This document shows, piece by piece, positions 6,800 through 13,581 of a stretch of 18,986 nt of DNA; positions within the stretch are counted from its first letter, which is position 1; every line of letters begins with the position of its first letter. This DNA is from Dehalococcoidales bacterium (GTDB taxonomy: Bacteria > Chloroflexota > Dehalococcoidia > Dehalococcoidales > UBA2162): positions 1 to 18,986 of the forward strand of contig JAENIS010000041.1 in assembly GCA_016844285.1 (NCBI GenBank), read 5' to 3'. Under the pieces are notes generated by a model. The model did no database searches and was not told where the DNA came from. It saw only the letters and a program-made list of their open reading frames with translations. The position numbers and the translations under genes are program-made.

Positions 6800-6838
6800 A
6801 CAAAGCCCTTGTTGTCGTTGGGACGACAAGGGCTTTGT
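6800..6838. terminator. Strong hairpin downstream of tRNA-Pro
   Basis: ACAAAGCCCTTG pairs with CAAGGGCTTTGT (12 bp), extended by TCG/CGA after a three-base bulge around a TTGGGA loop. It is placed where a terminator for the tRNA transcript is expected. No T-run follows the 3' arm, so intrinsic termination may be weak. Confidence 0.5.
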
Positions 6839-6885
6839 CCATTCATTTGTCTTGATGTCCTAAGGTAGCATATGAAGGTGCATAG

Positions 6886-6915
6886 TTGACACTAAGGCAG
6901 TTGCTAACGTAAAAT
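6886..6915 (+). promoter_or_regulatory. Predicted promoter of the HTH gene, overlapping the first ATG
   Basis: TTGACA (6886-6891), an 18-base spacer and TAAAAT (6910-6915). The -10 box overlaps the ATG at 6914, so transcription would begin near 6921-6923, right at the second in-frame ATG (6923). That would make a leaderless message. Confidence 0.5.
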
Positions 6916-6922
6916 GACGGAT

Positions 6923-7258
6923 ATGGTCAGCATCACCGAAGCCGCCAGGATATTGAAGGTATCCCCGGACACTATCCGGAGACGTATTCGCAACGGTGAG
7001 TTAGATGCCCGCAAAGTGAAAACGGCGCGCGGTTCCCGGTGGCAGGTCGAACTAACGCAGGACGCCCAGGCAGAGCCTATGCATAATGATGCAGAGCCTA
7101 TGCAAAGTGAGTATGTAAATGCACTACGTGAACAGATTCAATCCCTGGAGGCAGAGCTAGCCGCCAGACGAACCGAAATCCAGCAGTTACACGCCTTATT
7201 ACATCAGAAAGCGCTCCCGGCGCCGTCCTGGTGGCAAAGACTATTCGGAAGACGTTGA
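6923..7258 (+). CDS. Excisionase-like helix-turn-helix DNA-binding protein with coiled coil
   Basis: A small protein with an N-terminal MerR/excisionase-type winged HTH (VSITEAARILKVSPDTIRRRIRNGELDARKV; HTH_17/'excisionase family' pattern). A short linker follows with a seven-residue direct duplication (AEPMHND-AEPMQSE), then a heptad-like helix (about 70-95, LREQIQSLEAELAARRTEIQQL) suggesting dimerisation, and a basic, tryptophan-containing end (PSWWQRLFGRR). I chose the ATG at 6923 (111 residues) rather than 6914 (114 residues) because the predicted -10 box covers the earlier ATG and the HTH begins immediately after 6923; neither has a Shine-Dalgarno. Such proteins regulate transcription or assist excision of integrated elements. 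The tRNA next door would suit the latter, but no integrase is present. Target unknown. Confidence 0.85.
   Translation: MVSITEAARILKVSPDTIRRRIRNGELDARKVKTARGSRWQVELTQDAQAEPMHNDAEPMQSEYVNALREQIQSLEAELAARRTEIQQLHALLHQKALPAPSWWQRLFGRR
7070..7104 (+). repeat. 14-bp direct repeat encoding the AEPM duplication
   Basis: GCAGAGCCTATGCA occurs at 7070-7083 and again at 7091-7104, exactly 21 bases (seven codons) apart. It makes the linker of the HTH protein a two-unit tandem repeat that could expand or contract in frame. Confidence 0.85.
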
Positions 7259-7276
7259 ACCAGCAACCGCTTTAAC

Positions 7277-7306
7277 TTGACAAAGGCAAAGGCTGGAGCG
7301 TATCTT
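7277..7306 (+). promoter_or_regulatory. Predicted promoter of the aldehyde oxidoreductase operon
   Basis: TTGACA (7277-7282), an 18-base spacer and TATCTT (7301-7306). It leaves a leader of about 110 bases before the gene at 7422. I looked for a molybdenum/tungsten cofactor riboswitch in that leader and saw none I could support. Confidence 0.42.
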
Positions 7307-7421
7307 CTTAGTGGTAATACCGATTAGCTTGGAAATGGTTGAATCCTATACTTAGCCATGGCATATCCAAATAATGAATCTCACTTAAGCAATGTTGAGT
7401 AAAATAAGAAGGGGGTAAGAT

Positions 7422-9272
7422 ATGACTGGTGGTTACATGGGCAAGATGCTATTCGTTGACCTTACCAGGGGTGAACTAAAAGACGAGGTGCTGGATGATA
7501 CGTTCTGTCGCCAGTTTATCGGAGGATACGGTATCGGGGCCAGGATTATCTTCAGCCAGCAAAAGGCCGGGGTTGATGCCCTGGGCCCCGATAACATTTT
7601 CGGCATCCTGACCGGCCCTCTGACCGGCACACCGGCCCTTTCCGGGTCGAGGTTCACCATCGTTGGCAAATCACCTCTTACCGGCACCTGGGGAGACGCC
7701 AACTCCGGCGGGGATTTTGGCCCCAACCTCAAGTTTGCTGGCTACGACGCCGTGTTTTTTAAAGGTATTTCCCCCAAACCGGTTTATTTGTTTATCGAAA
7801 ACGGACGGGCTGAGCTGCGAGACGCCAGTTACCTGTGGGGCAAAGATACCTTTGAAGTGGACGATATCCTCCAGGGAGAACTGGGGGAAGAAGTCAAAAT
7901 ACTCTCTATTGGCCCTTCTGGAGAAAAGCTATCTCTCATTTCATGTCCGATGAATAACAAAGGTCGGGCGCCGGGACGCTCCGGTCTGGGCGCGGTGATG
8001 GGTTCCAAAAAACTTAAGGCCGTGGCCGTGACCGGCACCATGGAAGTACCTCTCGCCGATAAAGCTAGAGCTAACGAGATAAGAAGGCAGGCACTGGGTC
8101 AGCTTGTGGAACCTTTTGCCAGCCTTTTCAAAAACACGGGTACTCCCGGCATTACCGCTGGCTCAGCACTCAGTGGCGATTCCCCGGTGAAAAACTGGGG
8201 AGGGGTAGGCATCATTGACTTTCCCAATGTGGCTCCTATCGGGGATGTAGGTGTGATATCCCGCCAGCGACGGAAATATGCTTGCTGGCACTGTCCCCTG
8301 GGCTGTGGCGGCCATATGAAAGCCGGGGAAGAATATCCTTATCTGGAGGGCGCTCACAAGCCGGAATACGAAACGCTGGCTGCCTTCGGCACCATGTGTC
8401 TGAATAATAATGTAGAGTCCATCATCATGGCCAACGATATTTGTAACCGCTATGGACTGGATACTATCTCGGCTGGTTGTACTATCGCTTTTGCCATTGA
8501 ATGCTATGAGAATGGACTCATTACCAAACGGGATACCGATGGCATCGAGCTTACCTGGGGTAACCACGCTGCCATTGTGGCGATGACGACCAAGATGGCA
8601 AAGAGAGAAGGCTTCGGCAATATTCTGGCTGATGGCGTCAGGGTAGCTGCCGCGAAGATAGGCAAGGGTTCCGAGAAATACGCCATGGATATTCAGGGAC
8701 AGGAAGTCCCGATGCATGACCCCAAGCTTAGTTTTCACCAGGCCACTACCTATCAGTTAGACCCGACTCCCGCCCGTCACACCCAGGGCGGCGAAGGGTT
8801 TGTCCCGGCGGGGCTACCGATGCCAGCCTTCGACCCCAACTCCTTTACTGGCCGGGGAGAGGCCCATAAAATCGCCAGCAACTTCTTCCACAATGTCAAT
8901 TCGGCCGGGATGTGTATGTTTATGTATATCTGTCTGCCGAACGCCAGTGTCTTTACCGACTTTATGAGTGCCGTCACTGGCTGGGACATGACGATGGATG
9001 AACTACTTCAGACCGGAGAGAGAATCTCTAACCTCCGACATGCTTTCAACCTGCGCGAGGGTTTGAATCCGCTCAAGTTTAAAGTACCGGCCAGAATCCT
9101 CGGCAAACCAGCACAGCAAAAGGGACCTTTAGCCGGAGTCACCGTTGACGAGGACACGATGGCGAAAGAGTACCTGGCCGCCATGGATTGGGATGCCCGG
9201 ACGACCAGGCCAAGCCGGAAAAAACTGGAAGCATTGGGACTGAAGGACGTTGCTAATGAGCTATGGCGTTAG
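7422..9272 (+). CDS. Tungsten-containing aldehyde:ferredoxin oxidoreductase (AOR family)
   Basis: It oxidises aldehydes to carboxylates (or reduces acids) with ferredoxin as electron partner, using a bis-pyranopterin tungsten (or molybdenum) site and one [4Fe-4S] cluster; cytoplasmic. The N-terminal pterin-binding domain begins GGYMGKMLFVDLTRGE and includes GSRFTIVGKSPLTG and the GRAPGRSGLGAVMGSKKLKA segment. Cluster ligands are C288, C291 and C295 (CWHCPLGC) and C498 (GMCMF); the first three fall at the residue numbers known for Pyrococcus furiosus AOR. YGLDTISAG and EVPMHDPK are further family motifs. At 616 residues it is full length. Start set by AAGGGGGTAAGATATG. The M20 gene starts 30 bases after its stop, so the two are probably one operon; mobB nearby may serve cofactor maturation. 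The exact substrate (AOR, FOR, BCR-like or other subfamily) cannot be read from the sequence alone. Confidence 0.95.
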   Translation: MTGGYMGKMLFVDLTRGELKDEVLDDTFCRQFIGGYGIGARIIFSQQKAGVDALGPDNIFGILTGPLTGTPALSGSRFTIVGKSPLTGTWGDANSGGDFGPNLKFAGYDAVFFKGISPKPVYLFIENGRAELRDASYLWGKDTFEVDDILQGELGEEVKILSIGPSGEKLSLISCPMNNKGRAPGRSGLGAVMGSKKLKAVAVTGTMEVPLADKARANEIRRQALGQLVEPFASLFKNTGTPGITAGSALSGDSPVKNWGGVGIIDFPNVAPIGDVGVISRQRRKYACWHCPLGCGGHMKAGEEYPYLEGAHKPEYETLAAFGTMCLNNNVESIIMANDICNRYGLDTISAGCTIAFAIECYENGLITKRDTDGIELTWGNHAAIVAMTTKMAKREGFGNILADGVRVAAAKIGKGSEKYAMDIQGQEVPMHDPKLSFHQATTYQLDPTPARHTQGGEGFVPAGLPMPAFDPNSFTGRGEAHKIASNFFHNVNSAGMCMFMYICLPNASVFTDFMSAVTGWDMTMDELLQTGERISNLRHAFNLREGLNPLKFKVPARILGKPAQQKGPLAGVTVDEDTMAKEYLAAMDWDARTTRPSRKKLEALGLKDVANELWR

Positions 9273-9302
9273 CCCGAATCTGGTAAAGGATGGGTGGGCA
9301 TC

Positions 9303-10583
9303 ATGGAAGTAACCGAAATCCTTTCTCAACTAATCAAGATTCCCTCGGTGAACCCACCTGGTGGCGAGACCAAAGTAGCCGTGTTTCTCAAAAACCTCTT
9401 TGACGAAGCTGGCATCAGCAATGAAATCATCGAATCGGCACCGGGGAGGGGTAATTTTATTGCTTCTCTGGGCAGCGGGGAGAAATCGCTGCTTTTCCTC
9501 TCACATGCCGATGTTGTTCCCGCCGGAGAGGGCTGGGATTTTGGCCCTTTTGGTGGTGAGGTCAAAGGGGGAGTCGTCTACGGCCGGGGGGCTCTCGACT
9601 GTAAGGGATTAGTCGCTGCCGAAGCTCAGGCGATGCGGCAACTATCCAAACACCGGCTCGGCGGGAAGCTTATCTTTGCCGCCACTGCCGATGAGGAAAA
9701 CGGGGGCAGCTACGGAGTAAAGTTCCTCACTGAGAATCATCCGGCAAAACTAATGGCTGACTTTGCTATCAATGAAGGTGGTCAAGAACCGATGATGGCG
9801 GGTAACCGATGCACCGGTTTCATCCAAGCGGGCGAGAAGGGCCCTGTCTGGACCAAACTGAAATTCCGGGGTATTTCCTGTCATGGAGCAATACCGACGC
9901 TGGGCGACAATGCCATCGCTAAAGCCTCACAGGCGGTGGTTCGCCTGGCTCACTATCGGAGCGAAGTTAAGCTTACTCCCGAGATAAAAGGCCTGCTTGA
10001 CAACCTGAATCAATCCGGTGACGGCAAAGGGATAACGGCACAGAATGTGGATGCCTTTCTTGATTCATATCCCGACCGTACTATGGCTGAAACCATCAGG
10101 TCTTTAACCCGGATGACCATTTCCCCCAATGAAATTCACGGTGGCAGTAGAACCAACATTGTCCCCGACAACTGCGAAATCCAGGTTGATATTCGGGTTC
10201 TCCCCGGTCAGGATAAGCAATATGTGCTTAATATCCTGCGTTCCCTGCTGGGGGAGGAAGTGGATATCGAAATCCCCGCCTTCAATCCGGCCTCTTTCTC
10301 CCTGACTGGTTCAGCACACTACCGGCTTATCGAGCGAACGATGAAGGACAGCCTGGGGGAGATAAATTGCTTCCCCATCATGTCTGCCGGAGCTACCGAT
10401 TCGCGTTTTCTCCGCGCCATGGGAGTCCCCTGTTACGGCCCGGGTATCGCCACTACTGACTTCGACCCGGCTCGGCGAATGACCGTCCATGCCAGGAACG
10501 AGTCTATCGATATTAAGAGCCTGCAGTTAAAGGTTGATTTTCTGGTAAATCTAGCCCTCAACTATCTCGGCGAAAAGCACTGA
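9303..10583 (+). CDS. M20 family metallopeptidase/deacylase (ArgE/DapE/ACY1/CPG2 type)
   Basis: A co-catalytic zinc hydrolase that removes acyl, succinyl or carbamoyl groups from amino acids or cleaves small peptides. Metal ligands and catalytic residues appear in the family order: SHADVVP (H and D near residues 68-70), GALDCKG (Asp near 99), TADEENG (catalytic Glu plus ligand near 131-132), NEGG (Glu near 158) and a late VHARNESI His near the C-terminus. The dimerisation lid domain lies between (FRGISCHGAIPTLGDNAIAKA). I prefer the ATG at 9303 (426 residues), with GGTGGG four bases upstream; a GTG at 9294 would add three residues but lies only three bases from AAAGGA. It is probably co-transcribed with the AOR gene. 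Substrate cannot be assigned; DapE-like and ArgE-like labels are equally possible. Confidence 0.9.
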   Translation: MEVTEILSQLIKIPSVNPPGGETKVAVFLKNLFDEAGISNEIIESAPGRGNFIASLGSGEKSLLFLSHADVVPAGEGWDFGPFGGEVKGGVVYGRGALDCKGLVAAEAQAMRQLSKHRLGGKLIFAATADEENGGSYGVKFLTENHPAKLMADFAINEGGQEPMMAGNRCTGFIQAGEKGPVWTKLKFRGISCHGAIPTLGDNAIAKASQAVVRLAHYRSEVKLTPEIKGLLDNLNQSGDGKGITAQNVDAFLDSYPDRTMAETIRSLTRMTISPNEIHGGSRTNIVPDNCEIQVDIRVLPGQDKQYVLNILRSLLGEEVDIEIPAFNPASFSLTGSAHYRLIERTMKDSLGEINCFPIMSAGATDSRFLRAMGVPCYGPGIATTDFDPARRMTVHARNESIDIKSLQLKVDFLVNLALNYLGEKH

Positions 10584-10605
10584 GGGTTCTGTATGGTTTT
10601 GAGTG

Positions 10606-10679
10606 GTCGTCATTGCGAGCGAAACGAAGCAATCCGTATACTTTGAGATTGCTTCGTCGCTTCGCTCCTCGCAATGACA
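10606..10679. repeat. GTCATTGCGAG-type palindromic repeat between convergent genes
   Basis: GTCGTCATTGCGAGCGAAACGAAGCAATC is followed after a short loop by GATTGCTTCGTCGCTTCGCTCCTCGCAATGAC, a long imperfect palindrome of a type found dispersed in many bacterial genomes. An outer pair, GGTTCTGT (about 10586) and ACAGAACC (about 10701), brackets it. It sits between the convergent M20 and crotonase genes and may act as a bidirectional terminator. Confidence 0.75.
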
Positions 10680-10722
10680 GAGGAATCAACGCAATACAAA
10701 CAGAACCATCCTGATTGTTAAT

Positions 10723-11583
10723 TTACTTCTTGAATTTATCGTCTCTGGCTTTAATGACTGCCTTGACTCCGCCTTCCTTCTCTGCCTTAGCTCTCGTTTC
10801 TTGCCATCTCTTTTCTTCATCGCTGAGATGGGATAGCTCGTGAGCTAACAGGTGATACTGCCAGGCATCTCTCTGTCCCATATAATCCCAAGCCTGGTTG
10901 ATACTTTTCTTGGTCATTCTGATGGCAATGGGCTGGTTCTTGGCAATCTTACGGACGAGCAGCATCGTCTCTTCTTCCAGCTTCTCCCGGGGAACAACCT
11001 TGCTGACCATGCCATACTCCTTGGCTTCTTTGGCCGGAAGAGGGTCACCCGTCCAGATTACCTCTTTAGCCTTGCGGAAACCGAGGTTATAAGGCTCGAT
11101 GAGAAGCTCAAAGCCGGCATGTGCCCATCTGGTTAGCGGGTCGATAAACTGGGCGTCCTCTGAGGCAAAGATGATGTCGCACATCGAGGCGTAAAGCAGG
11201 CCGGCAGCAATGCAGTTTCCCTGCACCATGGCAATCGTCGGTTTGCTCACATCCCGTATTGCCAGAGCCTGGTTGATGGTGAAGTACTCGGTGGTCTTCA
11301 GGCGTTTTTCCATGCCCGTGAGCTTGCTATCCTTGACGGCGCTCAGTACTTGACCCTTGGCTGGCTCACCTTTACCACTGAGGTCATAACCGGCACAAAA
11401 GTCCTTGCCAGCTCCAGCGAGGACAATCACCCGCACATCATCATTGAGGTCTGACGTCATAAAAGCATCCTGCAGTTCCTCAACGGTGAGGTTGTCTATA
11501 GCGTTGCGCTTTTCCGGACGGTTCAGGGTGATTTTAACAATACCAGGTTCGATTTCCTCACAGAGAATTTGTTTGTAACTCAT
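10723..11583 (-). CDS. Enoyl-CoA hydratase/isomerase (crotonase) family protein
   Basis: A crotonase-fold acyl-CoA enzyme of 286 residues. The first oxyanion-hole segment is clear (LAGAGKDFCAGYDLSG, 55-70). The second is present but altered: MVQGNCIAAGLLYASMCDI (119-137) has AAG where the family usually has GGG. The position of the first catalytic glutamate of enoyl-CoA hydratase (QPE in the classic enzyme) reads IDPLTRWA (147-154), so that Glu is missing, and the following glycine-rich PGAGG block is absent too. A classical hydratase reaction is therefore doubtful; isomerase, hydrolase, decarboxylase or ring-opening chemistry is open. An insertion-like segment (about 74-102) and a basic tail rich in Lys/Glu are also visible. 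Start fixed by AAAGGAGGGAGTAATG. It is transcribed from its own predicted promoter, 290 bp downstream of the M29-like gene. Confidence 0.9.
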   Translation of the reverse strand: MSYKQILCEEIEPGIVKITLNRPEKRNAIDNLTVEELQDAFMTSDLNDDVRVIVLAGAGKDFCAGYDLSGKGEPAKGQVLSAVKDSKLTGMEKRLKTTEYFTINQALAIRDVSKPTIAMVQGNCIAAGLLYASMCDIIFASEDAQFIDPLTRWAHAGFELLIEPYNLGFRKAKEVIWTGDPLPAKEAKEYGMVSKVVPREKLEEETMLLVRKIAKNQPIAIRMTKKSINQAWDYMGQRDAWQYHLLAHELSHLSDEEKRWQETRAKAEKEGGVKAVIKARDDKFKK

Positions 11584-11636
11584 TACTCCCTCCTTTTCAG
11601 TTCTCTATAATATTGGCCAAGAACCAAGTCAGCCCC

Positions 11637-11665
11637 ATTCTAGAAGATGCGAGAAGACTTGTCAA
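11637..11665 (-). promoter_or_regulatory. Predicted promoter of the crotonase gene
   Basis: On the - strand, TTGACA (11660-11665), a 17-base spacer and TAGAAT (11637-11642), the same hexamers and spacing as the mutL promoter. The start is expected near 11630, giving a leader of about 47 bases with a strong Shine-Dalgarno. Confidence 0.6.
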
Positions 11666-11677
11666 ACTGCGAATTAG

Positions 11678-11816
11678 GATTGTTTAAGAACCTTTCTTCC
11701 CCGTAAGGTGAGCCAAACTGTAGGACGTCTAAGAGGGTTTCGCCCCTATTAGAACATCCTTCCCCCTCTCCTCAGGAGAGGGGGGATACAGGTGGTGAGG
11801 TTATTAAACAAACTCC
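11678..11816. mobile_element. MITE-like palindromic repeat, diverged copy D
   Basis: The left end GGATTGTTTAAGAACC and the right end (- strand) GGAGTTTGTTTAATAACC form the terminal inverted repeat. Inside, the CCCCCTCTCCT/AGGAGAGGGGG hairpin (11763-11784) and a degenerate AGGGTTTCGCCCCT centre are kept. It lies between the M29-like and crotonase genes. Confidence 0.5.
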
Positions 11817-11831
11817 GAATCGACTAATAAC

Positions 11832-11858
11832 AAGCACTACATAAGCACTACATAAGCA
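11832..11858. repeat. 11-bp short tandem repeat
   Basis: AAGCACTACAT occurs twice head to tail (11832-11853), followed by a partial third unit AAGCA, in the spacer just downstream of the M29-like gene. Confidence 0.7.
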
Positions 11859-11874
11859 GCACCGAAGCTGATTG

Positions 11875-12852
11875 CTAGATAGTCAGGCGTCCTTCTTTCA
11901 TTAGCGCTTGACCATCAATCAACACGGTTGGTTCCCGGAATATCATGTCCATATGCATCGGACTCTCCACCTTGCCGCCGAGGCTCTTGCTATCCCCCAT
12001 GGCAATATGGGCCGTGCCCAGGGCTTTCTTCGTTTCCCGCAGGCTGACACCAACACGAGACTTGGGGTTGGTGCCGATGCCAAGCTCAGCAATGTTCCGG
12101 GCACTATCCCCTATCGGCTCAATGAATTCCAGCAACTGGCGGGCTACCACACCGCCTTCAATACTGGTAACCTTGCCTTTGACGACTTTCAGTGATATCG
12201 CTTCTTTCAGGAAGCCGATGTCTGTTTTTTCCATACTGAAGGGATTCACCAGGATGCCGTTAGCGCTGCCTTCAATCGGGGCAATGGCCGCCTCGCCATC
12301 AGGGAAGGCACAGAACTGACCGGGTTGGTTTGCCAGACCAGCCAGCACCGCGGCTGACCGGCCTTCTATGGAGAAGGAAATATCCGTTCCGTCCTTGGTA
12401 GTCAACCGGGCCTGCTTACCTGCTGTCAGGATTGCAGCAATTTTCCGGGAAAGCTCTCCTATCTTGCCGTAATCAGCCGTGGCACCACCGTGCACCATCA
12501 TATCTTCATTAAAGCCCCACATGTCACAAAGACGGATGCCACGTCTTAACGCCTCTCGTACTGTCTCGGTATGAACGATGGCGCTAGTAGCCTGGGCAAT
12601 AACCACGTCAGCAGCATGGATAGCAGCGACGGCTGATGGCGGCGGGTCAATCCCGCCAACCTCTTTTGGTATAATGGTAACAATTACCGGCTCAGCCCCG
12701 GCGGCTCTTACCCAGGCGGCAAGAAGCTGAGTGATACTCTGGGGACGGTCCGTATCGGTGAAGATACAAACCTTGTCCCCCGGCTTGACACTAAGAACTT
12801 GCTCTACAATCATCCTGGCGGTAGGTGCCATCGCTATCATCGCTAGACTCAT
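11875..12852 (-). CDS. M29-type (leucyl aminopeptidase/AmpT-like) metallohydrolase
   Basis: A protein of the aminopeptidase T (M29) superfamily, 325 residues, shorter than AmpS/AmpT (~410) and nearer the sub-branch that includes 2,5-dihydroxypyridine dioxygenase NicX. The metal-ligand positions of the family are recognisable: FPDGEAAIAP (E187), NIAELGIGTNP (E256), GTAHIAMGDS (H282) and ESPMHMDMIF (H300, D302). The N-terminal Rossmann-like half (KPGDKVCIFTDTDRP, DVVIAQATSAIVHTE) is also typical. The start at 12852 is set by GAGGAGGAGAAC. It follows the cyclase gene by 42 bases, so it is likely the third gene of an operon with the nitrilase and cyclase genes. Peptidase activity is assumed from the family only; given the neighbours, a ring- or amide-degrading role is possible. 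Confidence 0.85.
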   Translation of the reverse strand: MSLAMIAMAPTARMIVEQVLSVKPGDKVCIFTDTDRPQSITQLLAAWVRAAGAEPVIVTIIPKEVGGIDPPPSAVAAIHAADVVIAQATSAIVHTETVREALRRGIRLCDMWGFNEDMMVHGGATADYGKIGELSRKIAAILTAGKQARLTTKDGTDISFSIEGRSAAVLAGLANQPGQFCAFPDGEAAIAPIEGSANGILVNPFSMEKTDIGFLKEAISLKVVKGKVTSIEGGVVARQLLEFIEPIGDSARNIAELGIGTNPKSRVGVSLRETKKALGTAHIAMGDSKSLGGKVESPMHMDMIFREPTVLIDGQALMKEGRLTI

Positions 12853-12894
12853 TGTTCTCCTCCTCTATAATTATGAATTACAAAATCGACTTTT

Positions 12895-13578
12895 TTAATC
12901 CTCCAGTATGGCGATGACCCTGGCTGGGGCACCGTCACAGCGAAATATCTTTAGCGGCATTGCCATCATCTCGAACTCCAGGTCATCAAAGGTTTCCAGA
13001 TTCACCAGGTTCTCGATGAGGGGAATACCGTGCTTCAAAAAATAGCGGTGATTAGGAGAATCGCCCGGTGAGGCAATCGTCCCTGGTTTAGCCGCCTTCT
13101 CAATGGGGTGGTCGAGAGCGAGAGCCTTTATTCCCTGAGCCACCAGCCAGTGGCTGGCCTCTTCGGCCAGAAAAGGATTATCGGTATAGAAGTTGGGCTG
13201 AAAGAGGGCCTTTTCAGCCCAACCACTATGCGTTATCGCTATCTTGCCTTTCAGGTCAATCTTATTGGCATTGACTACGGCACGAACCTGGTCAACGGTT
13301 ATCGCCGTGTTCTTCTTAGCAACTTGCCTGAGGTCCAGTCTAACGGCTTTACCCATCACTTTATCCAGTGGTAGCTCATCCACCGTGATACCATCGGGAA
13401 CAAAATGATAAGGGGCATCTACGTGAGTGGCCACATGTATTGGCATGCTGATTTTGGTATTGGAGCGCCCGTGGATTTCGTGAACATGAAAGCGCTCAAG
13501 ACTAACCGTCGGAAAAGAAGGGACAACCGGAATCCTGGGGTCACCTAGAGTAGCAGTAAGGTCAACAATTCGGCTCAT
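12895..13578 (-). CDS. Cyclase family protein (kynurenine formamidase/isatin hydrolase type)
   Basis: A metal-dependent amide/lactam or ester hydrolase of the cyclase (PF04199) family, 227 residues. The signature HVATHVDAPYHF (H48, H52, D54, H58) gives the metal ligands. Later family blocks are SGW (around 118-120), ALDHPIEK, DSPNHRYFLKHGIPLIENL and a C-terminal GAPARVIAI. Members hydrolyse N-formylkynurenine, isatin and related compounds; the substrate here is not readable. The start is preceded by GGAAAGGAGAGC inside the end of the nitrilase gene, and the two coding regions are three bases apart, so they are translationally close and co-transcribed. There are no tryptophan-catabolism genes nearby, so a KynB assignment is not supported. 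Confidence 0.92.
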   Translation of the reverse strand: MSRIVDLTATLGDPRIPVVPSFPTVSLERFHVHEIHGRSNTKISMPIHVATHVDAPYHFVPDGITVDELPLDKVMGKAVRLDLRQVAKKNTAITVDQVRAVVNANKIDLKGKIAITHSGWAEKALFQPNFYTDNPFLAEEASHWLVAQGIKALALDHPIEKAAKPGTIASPGDSPNHRYFLKHGIPLIENLVNLETFDDLEFEMMAMPLKIFRCDGAPARVIAILED

Positions 13579-13581
13579 GGG

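Noticed and set aside
6776..6840. An integrated element at tRNA-Pro with att sites
   Set aside because: No second copy of the tRNA 3' end and no integrase gene occur in the window; only the excisionase-like protein hints at it.
7307..7421. A molybdenum/tungsten cofactor riboswitch in the AOR leader
   Set aside because: The leader is AT-rich with only weak pairing and no recognisable conserved core.
12895..13578. Kynurenine formamidase (kynB) of tryptophan breakdown
   Set aside because: The fold and metal motif fit, but no tryptophan dioxygenase or kynureninase is near and the neighbours are other hydrolases; only the family name is supported.
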